From an uncultured Saprospiraceae bacterium (GTDB lineage: Bacteria; Bacteroidota; Bacteroidia; Chitinophagales; Saprospiraceae): a DNA stretch of 16,728 nucleotides. The stretch is from contig CALHBW010000104.1 of the NCBI GenBank assembly GCA_937930625.1, positions 1 to 16,728 on the forward strand, written 5' to 3'. The notes under the pieces are model-generated. The model did no database searches. It was given only the letters and a program-made list of their open reading frames with translations, and was not told where the DNA came from. Shown in pieces: positions 8,171 through 15,252 of the stretch (position 1 is the stretch's first letter; the number at the start of each line of letters is the position of its first letter). Both the position numbers and the translations under genes were made by a program.

Positions 8171-8445
8171 CTTATACAAAGTTCAAAAATCTAAAAAAAT
8201 GATACCCATTTTATTGTGGGATTTTTTTCAAAAGATAAAATTGGCGAATAGATTTTTATTTTCATTGTTATTTTCATTTTCATTGCCACTGTCCACCATC
8301 TACCGTTCAAAAAAGTTAATTTTTTTAACACCCATTAAAATAAAAAAATACCTGTGTCGTTAATAGTGAGTTATTGCGACATATACAACGCAATTCACAA
8401 ATTTTTAGGAGTTCAAACATCAACTTAGTTTTGTGAACGATATTA
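8171..8445. other. AT-rich non-coding stretch between the two elements
   Basis: No credible gene was seen here on either strand. Apart from the possible terminator, the only structure noted is an 8-bp inverted pair, TTCACAAA (8394-8401) and TTTGTGAA (8430-8437), and poly-A/T tracts. Confidence 0.5.
8194..8230 (+). terminator. Possible weak terminator after porU
   Basis: An A-run, a short CCCA/TGGG stem and a T7 tract (AAAAAAATGATACCCA, loop, TGGGATTTTTTT) lie downstream of porU and the MITE-like element. The stem is only four strong pairs, so the call is tentative. Confidence 0.3.
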
Positions 8446-8597
8446 GAGCATGTTTAAATTTTTTCTGCCTGACAACCAATATCTTATGAACTTGACTTCA
8501 CATCAAATCGGTCACTTATCCCGATAAACTGCCTCTTTGATGCCTCGTCAAAACCATAAGCTATTGATTATCAGTTTGAAAAAATTTAAACATGCTC
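8446..8597. mobile_element. 152-bp long palindromic element (possible second MITE)
   Basis: Both ends carry the perfect 20-bp inverted repeat GAGCATGTTTAAATTTTTTC (8446-8465, reverse complement at 8578-8597). The symmetry continues inward to the exact midpoint at 8521/8522, where TTATC-CC-GATAA forms the apex. Aligning the two 76-bp halves by eye gives 56 matches. It could be a palindromic MITE or a long hairpin RNA. No convincing target-site duplication is seen: TTA lies on the left and CTA or TAA on the right. Confidence 0.6.
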
Positions 8598-8677
8598 CTA
8601 AGAAATAAGGCAAAAAGTCGCAACTAAATCAAAAATGTTGCGTAACAAATTGCAAAGCAATAAAATCCTAAATTCCA

Positions 8678-8695
8678 TACCGATAACTATCGGTA
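8678..8695. repeat. 18-bp palindrome TACCGATA-AC-TATCGGTA
   Basis: Perfect 8-bp arms surround a 2-bp centre, followed by further TATCGG copies up to about 8702. It lies roughly 100 bp upstream of the porV promoter candidate. It may be a dispersed palindromic repeat or an operator-like site; the sequence alone does not decide. Confidence 0.5.
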
Positions 8696-8767
8696 TCGGT
8701 ATCAGGAAAACTCCAATTTTAAGATACATTTTATAAATCTCATTCAATTGGAATTTGGAATTTGTTT

Positions 8768-8801
8768 TTTGGAATTTTTCAATAATCATTGTCTATATTT
8801 G
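8768..8801 (+). promoter_or_regulatory. Candidate porV promoter (Bacteroidota type)
   Basis: TATATTTG at 8794-8801 matches TAnnTTTG, with TTTG at 8768-8771 as a -33 element after a 22-nt spacer. The leader to the ATG at 8830 would be about 24 nt. The site shows that porV can be transcribed independently of porU despite being on the same strand. Confidence 0.55.
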
Positions 8802-8829
8802 CGTTCCACGAAACAAAAGCACTATCAAA

Positions 8830-10062
8830 ATGATGAAAAATCTTATTATGAGGATGAGCCTTGTTGTGGCTTTCTTCGCGTTTATATCTACCTATTCAAA
8901 CGCCCAAATTAATGTGTGTAACGAGCAAGGGGTCAATCCGGTAACCGGAAACCCCTGTACAAATACTATCGTTACTTCTGTTCCGTTTTTACGAATTATT
9001 CCTGATGCACGTAGTGGTGCGATGGGCGATGTTGGTATCGCTATTTCTCCCGATGCCAACGCTATGCACTTCAACACCTCTAAACTGGCATTTGCTGACC
9101 AAGAATTGGGAATTTCTGCAACTTATACGCCGTGGCTTCGCGCTTTGGGCTTGCAGGATGTTTACTTGGCATATCTTTCAGGCTACCGCAAGTTAGATGA
9201 TTTGCAAACTGTTGGTGTAGGACTGCGTTATTTTTCCTTAGGTGTGATTCAATTTACGGATGAAAACGGTCAACCACTCGGTACTGACCGTCCGAACGAA
9301 TTTGAATTATCATTGGCATATAGCCGTAAATTGAGCGAAAAGTTTTCAGCAGGTTTGGCGATGAAGTATATTTATTCGCGCCTTGCCAGTGGTCAAGTCG
9401 TTGAAGATGAAACCATTACACCGGGTAATGCCTTTGCGGGTGATTTGTCATTCACTTATCTTACGCCGCTTGAGATTGGAGGAGTTGACTCGCGTTTGAT
9501 GGTTGGTACTTCTATTTCCAATTTGGGTACAAAAATTTCCTACACACAATCTGCTAACAGAGATTATATTCCGACGAATCTGGGTATCGGCGTAGGTTGG
9601 GAGTACGATATAGATGATTTTAATTCCATTAATGTTGCGATAGATATCAATCGTCTGTTGGTGCCTACGCCTCCGGGTGGCGACCCGTTTAGCCCGGAAA
9701 ATAATAATTCCGGTGACCCGGATGTGCCTGATTATAAAGAACAATCCGTTATTGCAGCTGCTTTGAGTTCATTTAGTGATGCACCGGGTGGATTTGGGGA
9801 AGAGATGCGCGAAAATACTTATTCTATTGGTGCAGAGTACTGGTATGATAAGCAATTTGCAGTGCGCGTAGGTCACTTCAATGAGAACAGATTTAAAGGT
9901 AATCGTAAGTTTTTCACCGTTGGTTTGGGTTTGAAATACAACATCTTCGGCTTGAATTTCTCTTACCTCGTACCAACGACAAATCAACGTAATCCATTGG
10001 ATAATACATTGCGTTTTTCTCTGTTGTTTGATTTTGGAGCATTTGAAGGTGCTGAGAGATAG
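8830..10062 (+). CDS. porV: Type IX secretion outer-membrane shuttle protein PorV (LptO)
   Basis: 410 residues, close to the family length of about 390-400. PorV is an outer-membrane beta-barrel that collects folded cargo from the SprA translocon by its C-terminal domain and carries it to the PorU attachment complex. The start at 8830 gives the signal peptide MMKNLIMRMSLVVAFFAFIS followed by TYSNAQ. A longer frame from a TTG at 8755 would run through the promoter and is rejected. The mature start INVCNEQGVNPVTGNPCTNT and the motif VPFLRIIPDARSGAMGDVGIAISPDANAMHFNTSKLAF are diagnostic. Repeated beta-strands follow, including YLAYLSGYRKLDDLQTVGVGLRYFSLG, and the C-terminus TTNQRNPLDNTLRFSLLFDF is also typical. 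porU-porV linkage is conserved in the phylum. A strong terminator follows. Confidence 0.95.
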   Translation: MMKNLIMRMSLVVAFFAFISTYSNAQINVCNEQGVNPVTGNPCTNTIVTSVPFLRIIPDARSGAMGDVGIAISPDANAMHFNTSKLAFADQELGISATYTPWLRALGLQDVYLAYLSGYRKLDDLQTVGVGLRYFSLGVIQFTDENGQPLGTDRPNEFELSLAYSRKLSEKFSAGLAMKYIYSRLASGQVVEDETITPGNAFAGDLSFTYLTPLEIGGVDSRLMVGTSISNLGTKISYTQSANRDYIPTNLGIGVGWEYDIDDFNSINVAIDINRLLVPTPPGGDPFSPENNNSGDPDVPDYKEQSVIAAALSSFSDAPGGFGEEMRENTYSIGAEYWYDKQFAVRVGHFNENRFKGNRKFFTVGLGLKYNIFGLNFSYLVPTTNQRNPLDNTLRFSLLFDFGAFEGAER

Positions 10063-10063
10063 A

Positions 10064-10110
10064 AAGTTTAAGATTAAGTTTAAGTCGAAGTCGAAGTCGA
10101 AGTTTAAATT
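10064..10110 (+). repeat. AAGTTT/AAGTCG hexamer repeats after porV
   Basis: A simple-sequence tract of AAGTTTAAG and AAGTCG units (three successive AAGTCG) follows the porV stop. It resembles the AAGTTCAAG tracts near 921-958 and 12497-12520. It carries no coding sequence. Confidence 0.55.
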
Positions 10111-10142
10111 TTACCTTGCTTCGCAACTTTTATAAAATATTG

Positions 10143-10180
10143 AAGCGTGTTTGTCTGTGGACAAACACGCTTTTTATTTT
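10143..10180 (+). terminator. Strong intrinsic terminator of porV
   Basis: A perfect 13-bp stem (AAGCGTGTTTGTC at 10143-10155 with 10160-10172) closes a 4-nt loop and is followed by TTTTATTTT. It is about 80 nt after the porV stop codon. Confidence 0.9.
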
Positions 10181-10207
10181 GTATCACAAAAATAAACACT
10201 CGTATTA

Positions 10208-10246
10208 CCGACTATCAACTATCAACTATCGACTATCAACTATGGA
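10208..10246. repeat. ACTATCAACTATC tandem repeat
   Basis: The 7-bp unit CAACTAT or CGACTAT is repeated about five times just upstream of the small membrane-protein gene. Such low-complexity tandem tracts recur in intergenic spaces of this window. Confidence 0.55.
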
Positions 10247-10256
10247 CTAAAACTCC

Positions 10257-10264
10257 TACCTTTG
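10257..10264 (+). promoter_or_regulatory. Candidate -7 promoter box almost touching the next start codon
   Basis: TACCTTTG matches TAnnTTTG, but only four bases separate it from the ATG at 10269. Transcription would begin at or very near the start codon. No good -33 element is visible at the usual distance. Confidence 0.35.
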
Positions 10265-10268
10265 CGCT

Positions 10269-10748
10269 ATGCAGATATTATCCGTTTCGTCCGGTTGGAC
10301 TTTGTTTCTAAAATTGGTATTCCCCATAGTATGGACGACTTTTTTCGGGACTTTTGTAGGAGTCATTTTATTTTCTGAAGATGGCGCGTACCTTATCGCA
10401 GGTGGCATGATTACGCCTATGCTGGCAAAAGCAATTGCTTTAACCTTTTTGTTGGTTGGCTTTGCGTTATTTTATTGGTTATTTATGCGCCTCAAACGAG
10501 TGGACGTCGATAATGATTTTTTGTATGTCACCAATTATTTTAAAGCTCGTCGCTATCCATATCATAACATCGAAAAAATGGTGGAAAACCAATATTTGAT
10601 GTTTCGTCCTGTGAGGGTATATTTTAAAGAAGCAGGTACTTTCGGTAAGAAAATTACATTTTTATCGAGCAAGGAATTTCGGGGCTTTTTGGACAATCGC
10701 TCTGATATAGCGCGATTGGTAGAGAAAAGAGATTTCGTAGAGGAATAA
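10269..10748 (+). CDS. Small membrane protein of unknown function (two TM helices plus PH-like C-terminal domain)
   Basis: 159 residues. I do not recognise a named family. Two hydrophobic segments span about residues 13-36 and 53-74, followed by a soluble part with alternating strands (RVDVDNDFLYVTNYFKARRYPYHNIEKMVENQYLMFRPVRVYFKE) and ending in a helix. This layout, a membrane hairpin followed by a beta-rich domain with a 'V-x-x-FLYV-N..K...PY..I' pattern, resembles bacterial PH-like membrane proteins; that is inference from pattern only. It stands alone between the porV terminator and a terminator at 10751-10775. A promoter-like TACCTTTG box lies immediately before its ATG, so it may be translated from a leaderless or near-leaderless message. 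Confidence 0.75.
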   Translation: MQILSVSSGWTLFLKLVFPIVWTTFFGTFVGVILFSEDGAYLIAGGMITPMLAKAIALTFLLVGFALFYWLFMRLKRVDVDNDFLYVTNYFKARRYPYHNIEKMVENQYLMFRPVRVYFKEAGTFGKKITFLSSKEFRGFLDNRSDIARLVEKRDFVEE

Positions 10749-10750
10749 AA

Positions 10751-10777
10751 AAAGCCCTCCAAAACGGAAGGCTTTCT
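10751..10777. terminator. Terminator between convergent genes
   Basis: The stem AAAGCCCTCC (10751-10760) pairs with GGAAGGCTTT (10766-10775) with one mismatch around an AAAAC loop. The run of A's to its left gives a good U-tract on the minus strand, so it best serves the minus gene ending at 10889. Its CCAAAACGG loop region is the same as in the terminator at 987-1021. Confidence 0.75.
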
Positions 10778-10888
10778 GAATATTATAGTGTCGTAACCCG
10801 TTATTCGTTTTTTAACTATTTAATAATCAATAACTTACTATAATTTTTAATTATCAATGAATTGCGAATTAAACCAATAGTGCCATTT

Positions 10889-12484
10889 TTATTCGGCATC
10901 TTTTTCATCGTTTACGACTTCTTCTACTTTCTTAGCGACATCTTCTGCCGTTTCGTATTTCACCGGTTCTTCTGCAACTTCAGCAAGTTCTTCTGTCTTT
11001 TCTGCAACTTCGTTTTTGGCTTCGTCCACTACTTCGGCTACTTCCTCTTTTGCTGCTTCGACTTTTTCTTTTGCTGCTGCTACTTTTGTTTCAGCTTCTT
11101 TAACCGTCGGGATTTCTATGGTTTCTGCAACTTCAATAGGAGCTTCCACTTTAGCTACGTCAGCCGGAACTTCAACTGCCTTAGCAACTTCTGCCGGAAC
11201 TTCTACCGTCTTTGCAACTTCTGCGGGAGCTTCTTCAACTGCCTTAGCAACTTCTGCCGGAACTTCTACCGTCTTTGCCACGTCAGCAGGGACTTCTACC
11301 GTTGCGGTATCAGTCGCATCCGCTGCAATTTTCGTTTTATCTCCTTTATTATCAGCACTTTCTACGGGAGGCTTTTCTGCTTTTGCCTTTGCTTTTTCTT
11401 CGGCTCTGGCAGCCCGTTCTTCCATGCGACGTTTAGCATCCGCGAGTTTTTTCTCCACTTCTTCGCGGGTTTTGTGCATATTTTTGAGCTTATCTTCTTT
11501 TGATTTGAAACGACTTCGGATGATGTTGATTTTTGCATCCAGCAGTTGAGATTCCAGTTGACCAATACTAGTGCTGTCCTTCTTGCGTTCTTGTGCGGTA
11601 AGGTCTTCTTTATCTCGTCTTATTGAACGCTCCATTTTGGAGATAGCTTCCATCAGCCCCGTCAAACGATGCTGATGACGGTCAACCGGCGAATTACCAC
11701 CGCCACCACCACCTGCCGATGGTCCGAAACGACGTTCTTTGACTGCTTTGAATGCTCCGTCGATTTTCGGCCACAGCTTCGCTCTATCTTCGCGGGTAAG
11801 CTGTGTTGAGCGGAACTCGCGTTGTATGGATTTCAGTTCTTCAAATACCAAATGTAGCATTTCGCCCTTCTGAATCCGTACATTGACTTCTTCCAACGAT
11901 TTATTGAATTTATCGTATGTAGATGCCGAATTTGCCTGAAATTCAGCTTCTTGTGCAGAGCGTAAATCTTTTAAATAAGAGAAAAGCGAGTTGACTTGGC
12001 GTTTGAGCGAATTGGCGTGGTCGCGGGCAAGGTTATTTTCCTGCATTTGCTCACGCACTTTATCCCAAAATACCTTGAGTTCATCCCATTTTTCGGAAGA
12101 GTAACTTTCTGTACCTTCGATTTTCTCGCGTAGTTCGGTTAGCTCTATTTGATACACTTCGTTGAGCTTGGAAGATAAAACCACGAAATGCCACTCGGTT
12201 TTAGCTCTTTCAATAAGTTCGTCTTTTTCTGGAAATACATTTTCCGGTAGTAATCTGCCGGTAGCCGACAGTTCACCTTCGTGGTGATTATAACCGCTTT
12301 CAGGAAACGCCATTTCTTTACCTTCCCGCCACTCGTAGAGTAGTTGTTTGTGTAGATCATTGGTTGCATTTTCTCCATGGAATGTCCAGACATCCACTTG
12401 GTTGTCTTCTGCTCTCAATTGAATCGCCATCAAGACTTTTTGTTCTTGATCATCCTTACCCCATAATACCAATTTCGTTTTCAT
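10889..12484 (-). CDS. Coiled-coil protein with Ala/Val/Glu/Pro repeat tail, function unknown
   Basis: 531 residues, no signal peptide, not recognised as a named protein. Residues 1-110 form a mixed domain starting MKTKLVLWGKDDQEQKVLMAIQL. Residues 110-252 are helical and charged; the stretch REDRAKLWPKIDGAFKAVKERR recalls DUF349-type helical repeats, a weak resemblance. A glycine-rich linker (GPSAGGGGGGNSPVDRH) sits at 254-270, then a second coiled coil to about 375 (KMERSIRRDKEDLTAQERKK, KRRMEERAARAEEKAKAKAEK). Residues 395-454 hold six 9-11-residue units of the type TVEVPAEVAK, and the last 75 residues are Lys/Glu/Ala-rich helix. A cytoplasmic scaffold or stress role is possible but unsupported. 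Long open frames on the plus strand inside this gene are by-products of its biased composition. The ATG is at 12482-12484. Confidence 0.85.
   Translation of the reverse strand: MKTKLVLWGKDDQEQKVLMAIQLRAEDNQVDVWTFHGENATNDLHKQLLYEWREGKEMAFPESGYNHHEGELSATGRLLPENVFPEKDELIERAKTEWHFVVLSSKLNEVYQIELTELREKIEGTESYSSEKWDELKVFWDKVREQMQENNLARDHANSLKRQVNSLFSYLKDLRSAQEAEFQANSASTYDKFNKSLEEVNVRIQKGEMLHLVFEELKSIQREFRSTQLTREDRAKLWPKIDGAFKAVKERRFGPSAGGGGGGNSPVDRHQHRLTGLMEAISKMERSIRRDKEDLTAQERKKDSTSIGQLESQLLDAKINIIRSRFKSKEDKLKNMHKTREEVEKKLADAKRRMEERAARAEEKAKAKAEKPPVESADNKGDKTKIAADATDTATVEVPADVAKTVEVPAEVAKAVEEAPAEVAKTVEVPAEVAKAVEVPADVAKVEAPIEVAETIEIPTVKEAETKVAAAKEKVEAAKEEVAEVVDEAKNEVAEKTEELAEVAEEPVKYETAEDVAKKVEEVVNDEKDAE
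11123..11302 (-). repeat. Intragenic VEVPAEVAK repeat region
   Basis: Six units of 9-11 residues encode variants of (T/A)VEVPA(D/E)VAK. At DNA level a 45-bp stretch at 11171-11215 recurs without change at 11234-11278, a 63-bp period equal to 21 residues. Near-identity at DNA level points to recent duplication by slippage or unequal recombination. Confidence 0.85.
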
Positions 12485-12861
12485 AACAATCGTTTAGTAA
12501 GTTCAAGCTCAAGCAAGTTCCATATTTTGTTTTTGAATTTTAGACAGCCTTCTACAAAATTTGACTTAAACTCAACCATATACTTATCATTGAAAAATAA
12601 CTTTTTCTCTGTATGATGCTCTTCGCGAAGTCGCTAAATTACGTTAATTCATTTATTTGAAAAAATTATTTCGATGATGTCATTTTTTTTGTTAACTCAC
12701 AGAAAGATATTGTGTACGTTTTTTAGCTAATAAATAAAACACAATTATATCGTAATTAGTTAGTTTTAGGATATTTAAATAATCTAACTAATTACAATGC
12801 AATTCGTTCTGAAAGGTAAGAAAAAGAAAAAATTGTTTTATTAAAAGGAGAGAAAATCTCA
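12485..12861. other. 377-bp AT-rich intergenic region with dyads
   Basis: No gene was found. It holds an AAGTTCAAG-like tract (12497-12520), the 10-bp palindrome CTTCGCGAAG (12621-12630), and a 12-bp perfect inverted repeat (separate entry). A minus-strand TAATTTAG near 12634-12643 is one base off a -7 box, but it is too weak to call as the promoter of the downstream minus gene. Confidence 0.5.
12752..12795. repeat. 12-bp inverted repeat GTAATTAGTTAG
   Basis: GTAATTAGTTAG (12752-12763) pairs exactly with CTAACTAATTAC (12784-12795) around 20 nt. It lies about 70-110 bp beyond the stop of the SpoIIM-like gene on the minus strand. It could be a terminator without a strong U-tract, or a regulatory dyad. 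Confidence 0.55.
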
Positions 12862-14769
12862 TCAATTTTCTACTTCTAAGCCAAAAGCGCGGCGTTTTTT
12901 ACCTATTGACTGTATGCGTTCTTTGAGTCCGCTTGCCTCTTGAATTTCGCGAAGCGTAAAATATAGCAGTCCCATTCCGATGACATAAAGTGAAAGTGTT
13001 ACATTGAGAATGAATATGGTGAGAAATGCCGTAACCCACCTTGCAATAGTTTGAATGGTGGTTTGTTCGGCATCAAATAGCATTTGTACCATTTCAAAAT
13101 AAAACCAAATCGCGCCTGTATTGAGCATCATAAATAAACCAAAACCCACGAGTGAAACTATCAGGAAAATACCATACATTTTCCCCCAACCATTGCCCAG
13201 TAAATAAAAAGTACGTCCAATAGCCGAAAAGGGATTGAGTCGTTCTTTTGCCATCACAAAAAGGTATAAACCACCTATCGGAAACAGCCCGAAAGCAACT
13301 AACCAACCCAAGCCTTCGGGAAGAAAAAAGACGGCATTGAGTAGCAAAGCAAGTGGGAGAACTTTCAAGATATTTCGGAGAAAAAAGTCGCCAATTTCGC
13401 GCCAATACATCTTGTCGTATCGAGGTCTGTCTTCTGTCTCACCGACCATTAAATAATTGATAATCAGCAAAATAAGTATTAGCCAACCCGTATTTAAAAC
13501 AAACATCATTTGAACGGAATAATCGAACATTTCGCTCAATTGCTGTGCGGTAGCAGAAATAGCAAGTGCCACAAAAACCCAACTACCACCCATGTATCGA
13601 GATGCCGTAAATATATCCAAAAAGTCATTATCCATCAAAAAATAACCAACTCCACAATATACCACCGAAAATATCAGCGAAGCAATAATAATCACCCTCA
13701 AATATCGCTTAAAAAATGCAAAAGTCTCTTTAAAAATCTCCCCGACAGTCAGGATTTTTTTGTAGTTCATAGGTTCGGTGCGTGTCGGGGGAAGTTTTTC
13801 ATCTTCCAGTTTTTCGTCAAATGCACCCGAACGCGCCAATTGCCAGGGATACAAGGCAAAATATCCGAGAATAAACAAGGCAGAAAAAATAATAATTGCC
13901 AATCGCAACACATCAGGTGTGTCCGTGTGTCGTGTGAGGAAGCCTTCAAAAAATCCCGCCAAAATCGTAAGCGGCACTACGCCCATAAGGATTTTCAAGC
14001 CGCGCCGCGCTGAGATTTGAAAGGCTTGTAGCCGCGAATATGTACCCGGAAATATCAAGCCTTTGCCCAAAACTAAACCCGCCGCCGATGCAATAATGAT
14101 GGTCGAAATCTCAATCGTACCATGTATCCAAACTGTCAAAAAAGATTCCCAAAACACGCCTTTTTCTACGAAAAAGAATTGGAATGCACCAATCATAATC
14201 GCATTATAAATCAGTACACCCAGCGTACCGATACCCGCAAAAATCCCCGATACAAATGCCAGGAAATCAACCTGCAAATTATTGAGCGTGATACGCAAAA
14301 ACATATCGACCTCATTCTGCTGTTTATAGACCGCCATCGGGTCATTTTTGTCGATATTTTTCTCTGTCATATCCACATAGCTATCCCCCAAAATCGAGCG
14401 CGGAAACTCAATATCCATCGCACACGACAACATCCCAATCCCAAACGCCAACCAAAATACCGCAAACGCAATCAAAAATTCCCGACGTGCCTCCCACACC
14501 ACCTGCGGCAGTTCGCGCGTCCAGAAATGTACGAAGCGATTTTTGCGTTTTCGATTTTTATAAATACTATGGAATAGGCTCTGTGCCAAGCCGTTAAGGT
14601 AGTACCGCACCGAGCGATTCGGATAAAATGTACGAGAGTACGAAAGGTCGTCCGTAATCTCTACGAAGAGTTTGTTGAGGCGGTCCGGGTCTTTATCTTT
14701 GGTCTTTAATAAAGTCTCAAATTCCGTCCACTTCTCTTTATTTTGCTCTATGAATTTTGTTTCGCGCAT
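12862..14769 (-). CDS. SpoIIM-family membrane protein with a second C-terminal membrane region
   Basis: 635 residues. Residues 1-320 match the stage II sporulation protein M (DUF95) family. A cytoplasmic N-terminus (MRETKFIEQNKEKWTEFETLL) is followed by TM segments at about 98-117 (with an extracytoplasmic loop to about 155), 167-200, 209-240, 262-280 and 288-310, and the family's WIHGTIEISTIIIASAAGLVLGKG motif at 214-237. In non-sporulating Bacteroidota the role of this family is unknown; it often sits near RDD, DUF4129 and MoxR/DUF58 genes, none of which are visible here. Residues 335-635 form a further membrane region with several hydrophobic helices (NYKKILTVGEIFKETFAFF, LPLALLLNAVFFLPEGLGWL, YVIGMGLLYFTLREIQ). 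This half resembles the stand-alone multi-TM proteins often found beside such genes, so the polypeptide may be a fusion; that is inference. The toxin gene lies 54 bp upstream on the same strand. Confidence 0.85.
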   Translation of the reverse strand: MRETKFIEQNKEKWTEFETLLKTKDKDPDRLNKLFVEITDDLSYSRTFYPNRSVRYYLNGLAQSLFHSIYKNRKRKNRFVHFWTRELPQVVWEARREFLIAFAVFWLAFGIGMLSCAMDIEFPRSILGDSYVDMTEKNIDKNDPMAVYKQQNEVDMFLRITLNNLQVDFLAFVSGIFAGIGTLGVLIYNAIMIGAFQFFFVEKGVFWESFLTVWIHGTIEISTIIIASAAGLVLGKGLIFPGTYSRLQAFQISARRGLKILMGVVPLTILAGFFEGFLTRHTDTPDVLRLAIIIFSALFILGYFALYPWQLARSGAFDEKLEDEKLPPTRTEPMNYKKILTVGEIFKETFAFFKRYLRVIIIASLIFSVVYCGVGYFLMDNDFLDIFTASRYMGGSWVFVALAISATAQQLSEMFDYSVQMMFVLNTGWLILILLIINYLMVGETEDRPRYDKMYWREIGDFFLRNILKVLPLALLLNAVFFLPEGLGWLVAFGLFPIGGLYLFVMAKERLNPFSAIGRTFYLLGNGWGKMYGIFLIVSLVGFGLFMMLNTGAIWFYFEMVQMLFDAEQTTIQTIARWVTAFLTIFILNVTLSLYVIGMGLLYFTLREIQEASGLKERIQSIGKKRRAFGLEVEN

Positions 14770-14823
14770 GTTGGTGTTGTGGTGTTATTGGGTTGTTGTT
14801 TTTATTTGTAAACATGGAAAAAA

Positions 14824-15252
14824 CTAAGTGTTAATACCTTCCTCTTGGAAGAATTGTTCGAGTCGCGTATCAGCAGTTTTGGCTAAATCAATTTGATGTT
14901 TTACGGCAAGGACAGAAGCTAATTGTATCGAATCAAGCGTTCGCAGTCCGGCAGTACCGTATTTTTGAGTTATTAAGTCATTTGCATTTTGGAGTATGTT
15001 TGTCGTCGTTTCGATAAACGTATATTTGTCGATATCACTCTCAAATACCACTTGCAACAAATCAGTATCTTCTTCTTTTAATTCTCCCGTTCTTACTTTT
15101 TTCCAAACAGTAGAACTGAACTCAATTTTACTAATTTCAGACAAAAAAATAGCCTCTATATCATTGTTAATCAAAACATTCGCAATGATATGGCTATCGC
15201 TTTCCCGAAAGTAAAGCTTGAATAATGAGGAAGTATCTAGAAAGATTTTCAT
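14824..15252 (-). CDS. PIN-domain (VapC-like) toxin ribonuclease
   Basis: 142 residues, the usual size. PIN toxins are Mg2+-dependent RNases that act on tRNA, rRNA or mRNA when freed from their antitoxin. The four acidic positions are present: D6 in MKIFLDTSSL, E44 in SKIEFS, D107 in LRTLDSIQLA and D128 in TADTRL. LDSIQLASVLA is the most characteristic stretch. The ATG overlaps the stop of the upstream antitoxin gene by four bases (ATGA), giving translational coupling. The gene appears intact. Its exact target cannot be told from sequence. Confidence 0.9.
   Translation of the reverse strand: MKIFLDTSSLFKLYFRESDSHIIANVLINNDIEAIFLSEISKIEFSSTVWKKVRTGELKEEDTDLLQVVFESDIDKYTFIETTTNILQNANDLITQKYGTAGLRTLDSIQLASVLAVKHQIDLAKTADTRLEQFFQEEGINT

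Noticed and set aside
8598..8789. 63-residue minus-strand open frame in the porU-porV gap
   Set aside because: It covers the palindrome and the porV promoter candidate, is low in complexity, and lacks a convincing start context.
8755..8829. TTG start extending PorV by 25 residues
   Set aside because: This stretch contains the promoter candidate, and the signal peptide starts at 8830.
11123..11302. Regular repeats that might suggest a CRISPR-like array
   Set aside because: The repeats are in frame, code for a repeated peptide, and have no unique spacers.
10862..11549. Long plus-strand open frames rich in Phe/Cys or Ala/Ser/Thr
   Set aside because: They lie antisense to the repeat and coiled-coil part of the 531-residue minus-strand gene and reflect its biased codons. 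The minus-strand frame has domains, a proper start and a terminator.
13094..14577. Several open frames on both strands within the SpoIIM-like gene
   Set aside because: They are shadow frames; the single 635-residue minus frame has coherent membrane helices and the SpoIIM motif throughout.
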